DNA of 64,000 nt, taken from NCBI RefSeq assembly GCF_020037015.1, contig NZ_JAIQDE010000008.1, positions 186,001-250,000 of the forward strand. The letters run 5' to 3'. The translations under genes and the position numbers were made by a program. The notes under the pieces are model-generated. The model had not been told where the DNA came from and ran no database searches. It saw nothing but the letters and a program-made list of their open reading frames with translations. Positions 25,777-35,994 of the stretch are shown here, in pieces (the stretch's first letter is position 1; every line of letters starts with the position of its first letter). The stretch is from Corallococcus sp. AS-1-6. GTDB lineage: Bacteria > Myxococcota > Myxococcia > Myxococcales > Myxococcaceae.

Positions 25777-26979
25777 ATGCTTGATGAACACGACCACCGC
25801 GCGCTGGGCCAGCGCCTGGACCTCTTCCACCTGCAGGAGGAGGCGCCGGGCATGGTGTTCTGGCACCCGCGCGGACTGATGCTGTACCGGCTCCTGGAGG
25901 ACCACGTCCGCCAGCGCATGCGCGAGGAGGGCTACCGCGAAGTCCGTACGCCGCAGTTGTGCGCCCAGCCGCTGTGGGAGCAGAGCGGCCACTGGGACAA
26001 CTTCCGCCAGAACATGTTCTGCCTGCCGGAGGGCGACCGGCACCTGGCGCTGAAGCCGGTGAGCTGCCCCGGCCACATCCAGCTCGTGCAGCGCATGGCG
26101 CCCAGCCACCGCGACCTGCCCCTGCGGCTGGGGGAGTTCGGGCTGGTGCACCGCAGCGAGCCCAGCGGCGCGTTGCACGGGCTGTTCCGCCTGCGCCAGT
26201 TCACGCAGGACGACGGCCACATCTTCTGCGCGGCGGAGCAGGTGGAGGCGGAGGTCGTCCGCTTCGTGCGCTCGCTCAAGGCGTTCTACGCGGGCTTCGG
26301 CTTCGACGACGTGCAGGTGGCCTTCTCCAGCCGCCCGGCGATGCGCGCCGGCGCTGACGCGCTGTGGGACCAGGCGGAGGCGTGGCTCCAGTCCGCGGCG
26401 AGGCAGGCGGGCCTCCAGTACGAGGACCAGCCCGGCGAGGGCGCCTTCTACGGGCCCAAGCTGGAGTTCGTGCTGAAGGACCGGCTGGGCCGCGCGTGGC
26501 AGTGCGGGACGATCCAACTGGACCTGGTGCTGCCGGAGCGCTTCGACCTGCACTACGTCGGCGCGTCCGGAGAGCGCCTGCGCCCGGTGATGCTTCACCG
26601 CGCGCTGTTCGGCAGCCTGGAGCGCTTCATCGGCGTGCTGCTGGAGCACCACGGGGGCGCGCTCCCAGCGTGGCTCGCGCCAGAGCAGGTGGTGGTGGCC
26701 TCCGTGGGAGCGGGGGCCGCCGCGTACGCGGAAAGCCTGGCGGCGCGGCTGCGGCTGGCCGGCTGCCGCGCGCGGGCGGACGTGCGGGACGAGTCCCTGT
26801 CGAAGAAGGTCCTGGGCTCGCACGAGGACGGGGTGCCGTTCCTCGCGGTGGTGGGTGGCCGCGAGGTGGAGTCCCAGGGCGTCCGCCTGCGCCAGCGCGA
26901 CGGCTCCCAGCGCGACCTGCCCTGGGATGAGGCCGTGGCGTGGCTGTCCGCCGCGTGCCAGCCGGCCGTGGCGGGCTGA
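25777..26979 (+). CDS. threonyl-tRNA synthetase-like protein lacking TGS and editing domains
   Basis: A 400-aa class II synthetase consisting of only the ThrRS catalytic core and the C-terminal anticodon-binding domain; normal bacterial ThrRS is about 640 residues with N-terminal TGS and editing domains. Motif 2 (HRSEPSGALHGLFRLRQFTQ) and the motif 3 region (EHHGGALPAWLAPEQ) are intact, and the zinc ligands are conserved: Cys in VSCPGHI, His in DDGHIF and His in MLHRALFGSLERF. ATG at 25777 follows CGGAGACGACC. It could be a stress-induced or inhibitor-resistant second ThrRS, or a synthetase-like enzyme that activates Thr for another pathway. The Thr-codon leader upstream argues that it responds to threonine or Thr-tRNA supply. 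Without the editing domain, Ser mischarging would not be corrected in cis. Confidence 0.85.
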   Translation: MLDEHDHRALGQRLDLFHLQEEAPGMVFWHPRGLMLYRLLEDHVRQRMREEGYREVRTPQLCAQPLWEQSGHWDNFRQNMFCLPEGDRHLALKPVSCPGHIQLVQRMAPSHRDLPLRLGEFGLVHRSEPSGALHGLFRLRQFTQDDGHIFCAAEQVEAEVVRFVRSLKAFYAGFGFDDVQVAFSSRPAMRAGADALWDQAEAWLQSAARQAGLQYEDQPGEGAFYGPKLEFVLKDRLGRAWQCGTIQLDLVLPERFDLHYVGASGERLRPVMLHRALFGSLERFIGVLLEHHGGALPAWLAPEQVVVASVGAGAAAYAESLAARLRLAGCRARADVRDESLSKKVLGSHEDGVPFLAVVGGREVESQGVRLRQRDGSQRDLPWDEAVAWLSAACQPAVAG

Positions 26980-27000
26980 GCGCCCACACCGGAGGCACCG

Positions 27001-27040
27001 GCCCGGTGCGCCCTTCCCGCATGCGAAGGGGGCGCCGGGC
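27001..27040. terminator. bidirectional hairpin between ThrRS-like and CBS genes
   Basis: The 40 bases form a stem of 16 positions with two mismatches (GCCCGGTGCGCCCTTC against GAAGGGGGCGCCGGGC) around an 8-base loop CCGCATGC. It lies between convergent stops at 26979 and 27053. Confidence 0.7.
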
Positions 27041-27052
27041 CTCTTCGTGCGC

Positions 27053-27472
27053 TCAGGAGTAGAGGCTCAGGTGCTCCAGCGGCTCGCCGGGCCGCAGCAG
27101 CGTGAGGGACTCGGAGGCGACGTCGTCCAGGCGGAGCAGCCCCACCGCGTGGTGTTCCGCGTCCACGACCACCAGGCGGTTGAGGTGGTGCTGCTCCATC
27201 AGGCGCTCACCGGCCTCCAGCGGCGCGTCCTCCGGACAGGTGACGAGCGGGGCCGTCATCGCCTCGCGCACGGTGGTGACGTCCGGGTCATGGCCGTGGA
27301 CGGTGGAGCAGAGGAAGAGCTCGGAGTCGGTGAGCAGGCCCACCACCCGGCCGTGCTCCGTGACGGGCAGCGCGCCCAGGCTGGCGGTGTCCAGCCGCTC
27401 GGCGGCGGAGCGCAGGCACTCATCCGCGTCGATGGTCTTCACGTCCCTCTGCATCAGCTCCGAGATCCGCAT
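27053..27472 (-). CDS. two-CBS-domain protein
   Basis: A 139-aa protein made of one CBS pair. The first CBS begins [25 protein letters not shown] and continues [20 protein letters not shown]; the second has [25 protein letters not shown] and [24 protein letters not shown] pairs bind adenine nucleotides and act as energy or ligand sensors, often for a partner enzyme. No fused catalytic domain is present. ATG at 27472 is directly before the first CBS strand. The gene is divergent from msrB (215 bases between starts, including the 14-bp palindrome GGCGGCCGGCCGCC at 27580-27593), and no partner can be named. Confidence 0.88.
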   Translation of the reverse strand: MRISELMQRDVKTIDADECLRSAAERLDTASLGALPVTEHGRVVGLLTDSELFLCSTVHGHDPDVTTVREAMTAPLVTCPEDAPLEAGERLMEQHHLNRLVVVDAEHHAVGLLRLDDVASESLTLLRPGEPLEHLSLYS

Positions 27473-27687
27473 CGGCAGGCCTCCTCGTGGCGCGCACCGC
27501 GTCCAGGAGGAGTACAACCGACGGACGGCGCTCCAAGCCCTGGCCCGCAAGGCCCGCCATGCCGTGCGGTACAGGACAAGGCGGCCGGCCGCCCGGCGGC
27601 CTGCCTGGTATAGGGTGCGACCCAATGGCCCCCGGTGCATCCAAGGCCGTGCTCCGGGCCCGAGGCCCGAAACGTGGAGGAGGACCC

Positions 27688-28110
27688 ATGGCGGACAAGC
27701 TCATTCTTTCCAACGACGAGTGGCGCAAGCGCCTCACCCCCGAGGAGTTCCAGGTGCTGCGTCAGCACGGCACCGAGTACCCGGGGACGGGCTGCTTCCT
27801 CGGCACCAAGACGCCGGGCACGTACGTGTGCGCGGGCTGCAACAACCCGCTGTTCAAGTCCGGAATGAAGTTCGAGTCCGGCACCGGCTGGCCGTCCTTC
27901 ACCCAGACGCTGTCGGAGGACTCCGTCACGGAGATCCGCGACGTGTCGCACGGGATGATCCGCACCGAGGTCCGCTGCGCGCGCTGCGACGGTCACCTGG
28001 GCCACGTGTTCCCGGACGGCCCGCCGCCCACGGGGCTGCGCTACTGCATGAACTCCGTGGCGATGAAGCACGTCCCCGAAGGCAGCCCCATCGAGCTGGT
28101 CCGGGCCTGA
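27688..28110 (+). CDS. msrB: peptide-methionine (R)-S-oxide reductase
   Basis: A 140-aa MsrB that reduces the R-epimer of methionine sulfoxide in oxidised proteins. Zinc-binding CxxC pairs are present (CAGC near residue 49, CARC near residue 98), with the catalytic Cys in RYCMNSVAM near residue 120 and the substrate motif GTGWPSF. The first part carries the resolving-Cys region ([11 protein letters not shown]). ATG at 27688 follows GGAGGAGG at 6-13 bases, a strong ribosome-binding sequence. It is cytoplasmic, with no signal peptide. A TATAGGGT sequence about 75 bases upstream could be its -10 box. Confidence 0.96.
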   Translation: MADKLILSNDEWRKRLTPEEFQVLRQHGTEYPGTGCFLGTKTPGTYVCAGCNNPLFKSGMKFESGTGWPSFTQTLSEDSVTEIRDVSHGMIRTEVRCARCDGHLGHVFPDGPPPTGLRYCMNSVAMKHVPEGSPIELVRA

Positions 28111-28159
28111 GCGCCTGGGGCAGGACGGGCCTCCCCTCCCTCTGCGAGGATGGGCGGCC

Positions 28160-29806
28160 ATGCGACGACCTCCCGCCGGACTCCGGGTGCTGCTGACCGC
28201 GCTCTTGCTGGGAGGGGCTGCCCGGGGGGCGCCCCCTCCGAAAGCAGCGCCGCCCCAGGTGGCGTGGCTCTATCAGGACCGGCTGGCCCCGCCCTGGGAG
28301 GACCTGACGTGGGCCGGGGCGCACGCGATGAGCGCCGCCGTGGCGGGGGCCTCGGGCCGCCACGCCATCTCCGTGACGCTGGGGCCCTGGGAGGCGCTGT
28401 ACTTCGGCCACCCGGGCTTCGACGTGTCACCGGAGGACACGCTGGTGCTGAAGGTGAACGGCGGGAAGGACGGCGCGAACGCGGCGGTTCGCGCGCGCGT
28501 CGTCCTCGGCTCCGAGCAACCCGTGGGCGTGCCCCTGGGCCCCACCTGCGAGGGCGGCGCCATCCCCGCCAGGAAGTGGACGACCTGCCGCGTGCCCCTG
28601 GCGAAGCTGCTGCCCGAGGGCCGGACGCGCATCACCGGCCTGTGGCTCCAGGAGGACAGCGGCAAGACGCTGCCGCCGCTCTTCTTCGACGACGTCGGCA
28701 TCGAGCAGGGCCTCCGGCCGGTGACCGTCACGCGGGAGCCGCCCGCCGTCCCGCGACAGGGCGGCAAGTGGGTGTCCGGCTATTACACGGGCTGGAACGC
28801 GGATGACTATCCGCCGGAGAAGGTGGACTTCAGCGCGCTCACGCACATCCTCGTGGGCCGCGTCACGCCGAAGGCGGACGGCACGCTGAGCACGAAGTTC
28901 GACAACGACCGGGGGCCGGAGATCGCCCGCACGCTGTCGAAGCGCGCGCATGCGGCGGGCCGCAAGGCGCTCATCATGGTGGGCGGCTCCGGTGAGCACG
29001 ACGGCTGGGTGGGCGCCGCGTCCGACGCGAACCGCGCGAGGTTCGTCCGCGCGCTGCTGAAGGCCGTGGACGACTTCGGCTACGACGGGCTCGACCTGGA
29101 CTGGGAGCCCGTGGAGAAGGAGGACCGGCCGAAGCTGCTGGCCCTGGTGAAGGCGCTGCGCGAGGCGCGGCCGAAGCTGCTCCTCACCTTCCCCCTCCAC
29201 TGGATCAACACCAACTTCCCCACCGACGCCGACCCCTGGTTCGCGGAGCTGGCCACGTACTTCGATCAGATGAACCTGATGTCCTACGAGATGATTGGCG
29301 CGTGGGACGGCTGGAAGTCCTGGCACACGTCCGCGCTGAAGGGCGAACAGGGGCTGCACCCCACGTCCGTCGAGTCCAGCCTGGCGCTGTGGGTGAAGGC
29401 CGGCATCCCCAAGGCGAAGCTGGGCATCGGCATCCCCTTCTACGGCCTCGCGTGGCGCCACATCACCGGACCCTACCAGCCGTTCACGAACTGGTCCGAC
29501 TACGTGGGCGGGGACAACTCGTTCACCTACAAGAAGATCCTCCGCTATTCGAAGCAGGGGAAGTACCAGTGGGACGAGAAGGCCCAGGCCAGCTACGTGA
29601 CGTTCGCTCCGGACAAGCTCGTGGAGGACGGCACGGTGACGTGGATCTCCTACGACAGCCCGCAGGCCATCGCCGCCAAGGGCGCCTTCGTGAAGCAGGA
29701 GGGCTACGGCGGCACCATCCTCTGGACACTCAACCAGGGATGCGTCGACCCGGTGACGGGCGCCAACCCGTTGCTGGACGCGGTGAAGGCCGCGTTCCTC
29801 CCGTAG
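28160..29806 (+). CDS. secreted GH18 chitinase-like enzyme
   Basis: A 548-aa secreted protein: signal peptide (residues 1-23), an N-terminal beta-sandwich of about 170 residues that resembles a carbohydrate-binding module (VAWLYQDRLAPPW, then ALYFGHPGFDV), and a GH18 barrel from KWVSGYYTGWN. The catalytic signature DGLDLDWE is complete at residues 309-316, with Glu316 as the acid; MNLMSYEM and the final W in TILWTLNQG also fit the family. The enzyme should cleave beta-1,4-GlcNAc chains such as chitin or related glycans by substrate-assisted retention, fitting a predatory or saprophytic life. It starts 49 bases after msrB. A paralogue follows in tandem. Confidence 0.88.
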   Translation: MRRPPAGLRVLLTALLLGGAARGAPPPKAAPPQVAWLYQDRLAPPWEDLTWAGAHAMSAAVAGASGRHAISVTLGPWEALYFGHPGFDVSPEDTLVLKVNGGKDGANAAVRARVVLGSEQPVGVPLGPTCEGGAIPARKWTTCRVPLAKLLPEGRTRITGLWLQEDSGKTLPPLFFDDVGIEQGLRPVTVTREPPAVPRQGGKWVSGYYTGWNADDYPPEKVDFSALTHILVGRVTPKADGTLSTKFDNDRGPEIARTLSKRAHAAGRKALIMVGGSGEHDGWVGAASDANRARFVRALLKAVDDFGYDGLDLDWEPVEKEDRPKLLALVKALREARPKLLLTFPLHWINTNFPTDADPWFAELATYFDQMNLMSYEMIGAWDGWKSWHTSALKGEQGLHPTSVESSLALWVKAGIPKAKLGIGIPFYGLAWRHITGPYQPFTNWSDYVGGDNSFTYKKILRYSKQGKYQWDEKAQASYVTFAPDKLVEDGTVTWISYDSPQAIAAKGAFVKQEGYGGTILWTLNQGCVDPVTGANPLLDAVKAAFLP

Positions 29807-29939
29807 ACGTCCTGCACTCCACCTCCAGGTAGTACCGGTGGCGGATGCGAGCGACGCCGCTCTTTTCTATGTCCTGGCACCGCCCCCACGGCGCGGTGTG
29901 CGAGCACTGTCTGCTCACGCTCCTCATGAAGAGAGTGAC

Positions 29940-31829
29940 ATGCAAAGAGAAGCAAGGACGTGGTTCCTTGTCGCGCTGACGCTCATCCTGCTCACCCGCT
30001 CGGAAGCGGGTGCCCAACCGCTCGAGGAGCAGGCCCGCCCCAGGACCCCCAACGCCGTCGCATGGATCTACCAGGACCGGTTGACGGCGCCGTGGAAGGA
30101 CACCTCCACGGCGAAGCACTCGCTGAGCGCGACCGCGCCGGTGTTCTCCGGCAGCTTCGCCATCTCGGTGACGATGGAGCCCTCCGAGGCGCTCTCGTTC
30201 TCCCACCCGGGCCTGGACGTGACGGCGTCCGACACCTTCACGCTGAAGGTCCATGGCGGTGAGTTTGGCGAAGGCGCGACCGTGCGCGTGCGTGCTGTCG
30301 CGAACGCAACGCAACACGCGGGCCTGCTGCTCGGCGACTACTGCGAAGGCGGGCGCATCCAGGCCCGGAAGTGGGTGACCTGCCATGTGCCGCTGGCGAA
30401 GCTGCTGCCCGCGGGAACGTCCCGCATCAAGGGCCTCTGGCTCCAGGAGACCCTCGGCAAGCCGCTGCCGACGCTCTACTTCGATGACCTCCGCGTGGAG
30501 TCCTCGGGGACCACCCCCCCGCAGGTGGTCGTCACGGTGAGCCCGACGCAGGTGGAGCTGGCTCCCGGCGCTGCGTACACCTTCCAGGCCACGGTGACGG
30601 GCAGCACGGACACGTCGGTGACGTGGGAGCTGGATCCCCAGACGGGCTCGGGCACCATCACCTCCGGGGGCGTCTATACCGCCCCCACCACGCAGGGCAC
30701 CTACGGCGTGGTGGCGCGCAGCCGGGCGGACCCCACGAAGTTCGCGCGGGCGACCGCGTGGGTGCATGCCATTGGAGGCGGCTCCGGCAAGTGGGTGTCC
30801 GGCTATTACACGGGCTGGAACGCGGATGAGTACCCGCCGGAGAAGGTGGACTTCAGCGCGCTCACGCACATCCTCGTGGGCCGCGCCACGCCCCGGCCTG
30901 ACGGCACGCTCAACACCCAGTTCGACAATGACAACGGCCCGGCCATCGCACGGCTGCTGGCGCAGCGCGCCCACGCGGCGGGCCGCAAGGCGCTCATCAT
31001 GGTGGGCGGCTCCGGTGAGCACGAGGGGTGGGTGGGCGCCGCGTCGGACGCGAACCGCGCGAAGTTCGTCCAGGCGCTGCTGAAGGCCGTGGACGACTTC
31101 GGCTACGACGGCCTGGACCTGAACTGGGAGCCCGTGGAGTTGGAGGACCGGCTCCACCTGCTGGCCCTGGTGCAGACCCTGCGCGCCGCGCGGCCGGGCC
31201 TGCTCCTCACCTTCCCCATCCACTGGATCAACACCAACTTCCCCGAGGACGCCGCCCCCTGGTACGCGGAGCTCGCGCTGTACCTGGACCAGGTGAACGT
31301 CATGTCCTACTCCATGGTGGGCCCCTGGGACGGCTGGGTGTCCTGGTACACGTCCGCGCTCCGGGGCGAGTCGGGACAGCACCCCACCTCCATCGAGTCC
31401 AGCCTGGCGCTGTGGGCGGCGGCCGGCATCCCCAAGGCGAAGCTGGGCATCGGCATCCCCTTCTACGGCATGGGCTGGCGCAACATCACCGGGCCCTACC
31501 AGCCCTTCACGGACTGGTCCGACTACGTGGGCGGGGACAACTCGTTCACGTACAAGAACATCCTCGCGTGGTCGGTGTTGGGGACCCACCACTGGGATGA
31601 CGCGGCGCAGGCCGAGTACCTCACCTTCCCGCCGAACACGCCCATCGAGGACGGCACGGTGCGGTGGATCTCCTATGACGGCCCGCAGGCCATCGCCGCC
31701 AAGGGCGCCTTCGTGAAGCAGCAGGGCTACGGCGGCACCATCATCTGGACCATCAACCAGGGCTGCACCGATCCGGAGACCGGCGCCAACCCGTTGCTGG
31801 ACGCGGTGAAGGGCGCCCTCCTGCAATGA
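29940..31829 (+). CDS. secreted GH18 paralogue with Ig-like insert and altered catalytic motif
   Basis: A 629-aa protein: signal peptide (residues 1-27, ending EAGAQ), the same N-terminal beta-sandwich as the upstream gene, an added Big-type Ig-like domain of about 90 residues (VVVTVSPTQVELAPGAAYTF to the start of the barrel), and a GH18 barrel. The catalytic motif reads DGLDLNWE at residues 390-397: the Asp two before the catalytic Glu is Asn395, while the upstream paralogue has Asp. In GH18 enzymes that Asp positions the substrate N-acetyl group, and its amide form usually lowers activity strongly. ATG at 29940 directly precedes the signal peptide, with GAAGAGAG upstream. The two genes share long stretches at the DNA level, indicating a tandem duplication. 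Confidence 0.86.
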   Translation: MQREARTWFLVALTLILLTRSEAGAQPLEEQARPRTPNAVAWIYQDRLTAPWKDTSTAKHSLSATAPVFSGSFAISVTMEPSEALSFSHPGLDVTASDTFTLKVHGGEFGEGATVRVRAVANATQHAGLLLGDYCEGGRIQARKWVTCHVPLAKLLPAGTSRIKGLWLQETLGKPLPTLYFDDLRVESSGTTPPQVVVTVSPTQVELAPGAAYTFQATVTGSTDTSVTWELDPQTGSGTITSGGVYTAPTTQGTYGVVARSRADPTKFARATAWVHAIGGGSGKWVSGYYTGWNADEYPPEKVDFSALTHILVGRATPRPDGTLNTQFDNDNGPAIARLLAQRAHAAGRKALIMVGGSGEHEGWVGAASDANRAKFVQALLKAVDDFGYDGLDLNWEPVELEDRLHLLALVQTLRAARPGLLLTFPIHWINTNFPEDAAPWYAELALYLDQVNVMSYSMVGPWDGWVSWYTSALRGESGQHPTSIESSLALWAAAGIPKAKLGIGIPFYGMGWRNITGPYQPFTDWSDYVGGDNSFTYKNILAWSVLGTHHWDDAAQAEYLTFPPNTPIEDGTVRWISYDGPQAIAAKGAFVKQQGYGGTIIWTINQGCTDPETGANPLLDAVKGALLQ

Positions 31830-31844
31830 CGCGCGGCGCCCGCG

Positions 31845-34800
31845 TCAGCCCAGGGTGACGCGGGCGTTGCGGAACATGCGCATCCAGGGGCCGTCCTCGC
31901 CCCACTCCGCCGGGTGCCAGGAGTGCTGCACGGTGCGGTGCACGCGCTCCGGGTGCGGCATGGTGATGGTGAAGCGCCCGTCCTTGGTGGTGACGCCGGC
32001 GATGCCGTGCGGCGAGCCGTTGGGGTTGGCCGGGTACTTCGCCGCCACCTGGCCCCGGTTGTCCACCCAGCGCGTCGTCACCAGCCCGGAGGCGTCGAAG
32101 CGCGCGGCGGCCTCCGCGTGGGCGAACTCCGCCCGGCCCTCGCCGTGCGACACGACGATGAGCATCCGGCTGCCCTCCATGCCCTTGTAGAAGAGCGACG
32201 GCGACGGCGCGATTTCAACGGTGCCCAGGCGGGCCTCGAACTGCTCGGACGCGTTGCGCACGAAGCGCGGCCAGCCGTCCGCGCCGGGGATGAGCTCGCG
32301 AAGCTGCGCGAACATCTGGCAGCCGTTGCACGCGCCCAGGCCGAAGCTGTCCGGCCGCGCGAAGAACTCCGAGAAGGCGTCGCGCGTGCGCGGGTTGAAG
32401 AGGATGGACTTCGCCCACCCGCCGCCCGCGCCCAGCACGTCGCCGTAGCTGAAGCCGCCGCACGCCATCACGCCGTGGAAGTCCTTCAGCGACACGCGGC
32501 CCGACACCAGGTCGCTCATGTGCACGTCCACCGCGGTGAAGCCCGCGCGGGTGAACGCCGCCGCCATCTCCTGCTGGCTGTTGACGCCCTGCTCGCGCAG
32601 CACCGCCACGCGAGGCCGCGCCCCCTTCGCGATGTACGGCGCCGCCACGTCCACGGCGGGGTCGAACGTGAGCCGGGGCGACAGGCCCGGGTCGTGCGCG
32701 TCGCACTTCGCGGCGTACTCCTCCTCCGCGCAGGTGGGGTTGTCACGCAGCTTCTGGATTTCGTAGCTCACGCGGGACCAGGTGCGCTTGAGCGCCACGG
32801 TCTCCTCCGCGAGCAGCTCCCGCGCGCCGTGCCGCACGCGCACCACCTGCTGGGCCGTGGGGCGCCCCAGCTCGTGGACGTGCGCGCCCAGGCCGTGGCG
32901 GGCGAGGACCTCCCGCACGCGCGCCACGTCGGCGGCGCGCACCTGCACCACCGCGCCAAGTTCCTCGTTGAAGAGGGCCGCCACCGCGTCGCCGCCCAGG
33001 CTCGCCAGGTCCACGTCCAGCCCGCAGCGGCCCGCGAAGGCCATCTCCGCGAGCGTGGCCCAGAGGCCGCCGTCGGAGCGGTCGTGGTACGCGAGCAGCA
33101 CGCCCGCCGCGTGCAGCTCCTGCACCGCCGCGAAGAAGCCCTTCAGCGCCGCCGCGTCATCCACGTCCGGGCACTCCGGCCCCACCTGCTGGTGCACCTG
33201 CGCCAGCACGGACGCGCCCAGCCGCTGCCGGCCCTGCGCCACGTCCAGCAGCAGCAGGCGGGTGTCCCCCGCCACGTCCACCGGCTGCGGCGTCAGCGTG
33301 ACGCGCGCATCCAGCACCGGCGCGAACGCGGTGATGATGAGGGACAGGGGCGCCGTCACGGCCTTCTTCTGGCCGTCCTCCTGCCACTGCGTGCGCATGG
33401 ACATGGAGTCCTTGCCCACCGGGATGGCGATGCCCAGCGCGGGGCACAGCTCCATGCCCACCGCGTGCACGGCCGCGTAGAGGTTCGCGTCCTCGCCGGG
33501 GCTGCCCGCCGCCGCCATCCAGTTCGCGGACAGCTTCACGTCCGACAGCTTCTGGATGCGCGCCGCCGCCAGGTTGGTGAGCGCCTCGCCCACCGCCATG
33601 CGCGCGGAGGCCGCCGCGTCCACCAGCGCCACCGGCGTGCGCTCGCCGAGCGCCATGGCCTCGCCCGTGTTCGACATCAGCGAGGACAGCGTCACCGCGC
33701 AGTCCGCCACCGGCACCTGCCACGGCCCCACCATCTGGTCGCGCGCGGTGTGGCCGCCCACGGAGCGGTCGCCAATGGTGATGAGGAACGACTTGTCCGC
33801 CACCGTGGGGTGAGACAGCACCGCGTGCGCCACGGCCTTCAGGTCGGACGGGAGGCTCAGCGGCGCGTGCTTCAGGGGGCGCGACGTGCCCTCGCGGTGC
33901 ATGCGCGGCGCCTTGCCGAAGAGGACGTCCATGGGCAGCGCGATGGGCGTGTCCCCCAGCTCGCGGTCCGTGAGCGTGAGCACCTGCTCCGCCGTGGCCT
34001 CGCCCAGCACGGCGAAGGGGGCGCGCTCGCGCTCGCACAGCGCGGCGAAGCGCGGCAGGTCCTCCGGCGCCACGCCCAGCACGTAGCGCTCCTGCGCCTC
34101 GTTGCACCAGATTTCCACCGGGGACATGCCCGGCTCGTCGTTGGGCACCTCGCGCAGCTCCAGCCGGCCGCCCAGGTCGTTGTCGTGCGCCAGCTCCGGC
34201 AGCGCGTTGGACAGGCCGCCCGCGCCCACGTCGTGGATGGAGCGCACGGGGTTCTTCTCGCCCAGCATCCAGCACTGGTCGATGACCTCCTGGCAGCGGC
34301 GCTCCATCTCCGCGTTGTCCCGCTGCACGGAGGCGAAATCCAGGTCCGCCGCGCTCGCGCCCTGCGCCATGGACGACGCCGCGCCGCCGCCCAGGCCGAT
34401 GAGCATCGCCGGGCCGCCCAGCACGATGAGCTTGTCGCCCGCGCGCAGCGGGGCCTTCTTCGCGTGGTCCGCGCGGATGTTGCCCAGGCCGCCCGCCAGC
34501 ATGATGGGCTTGTGGTAGCCGCGCACCTCCACGCCCTCCGGCGTGGGCACCTGCTGCTCGAAGCTGCGGAAGTAGCCGGTGAGGTTGGGCCGGCCGAACT
34601 CGTTGTTGAACGCGGCGCCGCCCAGCGGGCCGTCCACCATGATGTCCAGCGCGGACACGATGCGGTCCGGCTTGCCGTAGGGCGCCTCCCACGGCCGCGC
34701 GAAGTCCGGCAGGCGCAGGTGGCTGACGGAGAAGCCGGTGAGCCCCGCCTTGGGCTTCGCGCCGCGCCCGGTGGCGCCCTCGTCGCGGATCTCACCGCCC

Positions 34801-35741
34801 GCGCCCGTGGCCGCGCCCGGGTACGGCGAGATGGCGGTGGGATGGTTGTGCGTCTCCACCTTCATCATGATGTGGGCCGGCTCGCGCACGGTGCCCCACT
34901 CGCGCCCCTCGCCCTGCGGGAAGAAGCGCTCCACCTCGAAGCCCTCGATGACGGCGGCGTTGTCCTTGTACGCGGACAGCACGCCGCCCGGGCTCTGGGC
35001 GTAGGTGTTCTTGATGGCCTGGAACAGCGAGCGCTCGCGCGGCTGTCCATCCACCGTCCAGGACGCGTTGAAGATTTTATGGCGGCAGTGCTCGCTGTTC
35101 GCCTGCGCGAACATCATCAACTCCACGTCGGTGGGGTTGCGCTTGAGCTCCGTGAAGCGCGCCACCAGGTAGTCGATCTCGTCCTCCGCCAGCGCCAGGC
35201 CCAGCTCGCCGTTGGCCCTCGCCAGCGCCGCGCGGCCTCCGCCCAGCACGTCCACCCGCGTGAGCGGCCGGGGCGAGTCCGCGCGGAACAGCACCTCCGC
35301 GTCCTCCAGCCGGGGCAGCACCGCCTGCGTCATCCGGTCGTGCAGCACCGCCTGCACGCCCTCCGCCTCGTTCGCGTCCAGCTCCCGGCCGCCGGGGCCG
35401 GTGAGGAAGAACGCGATGCCGCGCTCCATGCGGCGCACCTGGGTGAGGCCGCAGTGGTGCGCGATGTCCGTCGCCTTGGAGGCCCAGGGCGACACCGTGC
35501 CCGGACGCGGCACCACCAGCAGCAGCGTGCCCGTGCGCTCGCGCTTCGCCGCATGCGGGCCGTACTCCAGCAGGCGCCCCAGCCGCTCCGACTCGTCCTG
35601 CGTCAGCGGCGCGGACGCGTCCACGAAGTGCACGAACTCCGAGTAGAGGGTGGCCACCGTAGGCACCCGCTCCCGGCAACGGGCGAGCAGCTTGGCGAGC
35701 CTGAATTCGGAGAGGGCCGGAGCCCCGCGCAGCGTGAGCAT
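31845..35741 (-). CDS. purL: phosphoribosylformylglycinamidine synthase, large single-chain form
   Basis: A 1298-aa PurL of the proteobacterial/eukaryotic single-chain type: N-terminal PurS-like domain ([20 protein letters not shown]), linker, two ATP-binding FGAM synthase halves ([18 protein letters not shown]; later [13 protein letters not shown]), and a C-terminal class I glutamine amidotransferase with the Cys in GACNGCQMF and His in MPHPERVHR. It converts FGAR, Gln and ATP to FGAM in purine synthesis. ATG at 35741 is preceded by AAGGA. It converges on the second GH18 gene with 15 bases between stops. No pur operon partner is nearby. Confidence 0.97.
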   Translation of the reverse strand: MLTLRGAPALSEFRLAKLLARCRERVPTVATLYSEFVHFVDASAPLTQDESERLGRLLEYGPHAAKRERTGTLLLVVPRPGTVSPWASKATDIAHHCGLTQVRRMERGIAFFLTGPGGRELDANEAEGVQAVLHDRMTQAVLPRLEDAEVLFRADSPRPLTRVDVLGGGRAALARANGELGLALAEDEIDYLVARFTELKRNPTDVELMMFAQANSEHCRHKIFNASWTVDGQPRERSLFQAIKNTYAQSPGGVLSAYKDNAAVIEGFEVERFFPQGEGREWGTVREPAHIMMKVETHNHPTAISPYPGAATGAGGEIRDEGATGRGAKPKAGLTGFSVSHLRLPDFARPWEAPYGKPDRIVSALDIMVDGPLGGAAFNNEFGRPNLTGYFRSFEQQVPTPEGVEVRGYHKPIMLAGGLGNIRADHAKKAPLRAGDKLIVLGGPAMLIGLGGGAASSMAQGASAADLDFASVQRDNAEMERRCQEVIDQCWMLGEKNPVRSIHDVGAGGLSNALPELAHDNDLGGRLELREVPNDEPGMSPVEIWCNEAQERYVLGVAPEDLPRFAALCERERAPFAVLGEATAEQVLTLTDRELGDTPIALPMDVLFGKAPRMHREGTSRPLKHAPLSLPSDLKAVAHAVLSHPTVADKSFLITIGDRSVGGHTARDQMVGPWQVPVADCAVTLSSLMSNTGEAMALGERTPVALVDAAASARMAVGEALTNLAAARIQKLSDVKLSANWMAAAGSPGEDANLYAAVHAVGMELCPALGIAIPVGKDSMSMRTQWQEDGQKKAVTAPLSLIITAFAPVLDARVTLTPQPVDVAGDTRLLLLDVAQGRQRLGASVLAQVHQQVGPECPDVDDAAALKGFFAAVQELHAAGVLLAYHDRSDGGLWATLAEMAFAGRCGLDVDLASLGGDAVAALFNEELGAVVQVRAADVARVREVLARHGLGAHVHELGRPTAQQVVRVRHGARELLAEETVALKRTWSRVSYEIQKLRDNPTCAEEEYAAKCDAHDPGLSPRLTFDPAVDVAAPYIAKGARPRVAVLREQGVNSQQEMAAAFTRAGFTAVDVHMSDLVSGRVSLKDFHGVMACGGFSYGDVLGAGGGWAKSILFNPRTRDAFSEFFARPDSFGLGACNGCQMFAQLRELIPGADGWPRFVRNASEQFEARLGTVEIAPSPSLFYKGMEGSRMLIVVSHGEGRAEFAHAEAAARFDASGLVTTRWVDNRGQVAAKYPANPNGSPHGIAGVTTKDGRFTITMPHPERVHRTVQHSWHPAEWGEDGPWMRMFRNARVTLG

Positions 35742-35994
35742 GAAGGTCCTTGCGAACGGGTGACGGGAGGTAACAGCGGGGCCGTCCTTATCACCGCGCC
35801 TCGCGTCACAACGTCCGGAGTTCGTGCCAGGACGCCCGCACAGCACCCAGGTGGGTGAACCACCGCCGACGTGGGCGCCCCTCCGTCCTCGACCTCCTTC
35901 CCAGCACTCCCAGTCATTCCAGGATTCACCTCCCAGTCAGCGCTCCATGCTTTGCTCGCCAGGCTTTGAAGCTGGGTCTCGTCACACTGGGGGC
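35742..35994. other. 253-base divergent intergenic region
   Basis: The region lies between purL (left) and the M4 protease gene (right). I see no convincing promoter hexamers, purine-box palindrome or small gene. Composition is slightly lower in GC than the flanking genes. Confidence 0.4.

Noticed and set aside
25572-25784. His-rich frame (HPHHRDHDHHRFGG type) overlapping the Thr leader
   Set aside because: It is the +2 frame of the ACC-rich leader stretch and runs into the start of the ThrRS-like gene; I favour the Thr frame because of its fit with the downstream synthetase and hairpins, although a His-rich metal-binding peptide cannot be fully excluded.
22525-26823. Minus-strand open frame of about 1430 codons opposite the MBL, OPT and ThrRS-like genes
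   Set aside because: It crosses several real genes on both strands, has His/Arg/Gln-rich composition and no recognisable domain.
28423-31826. Minus-strand frames opposite both GH18 genes
   Set aside because: Both are similar to each other only because the sense genes are duplicated; neither has a domain.
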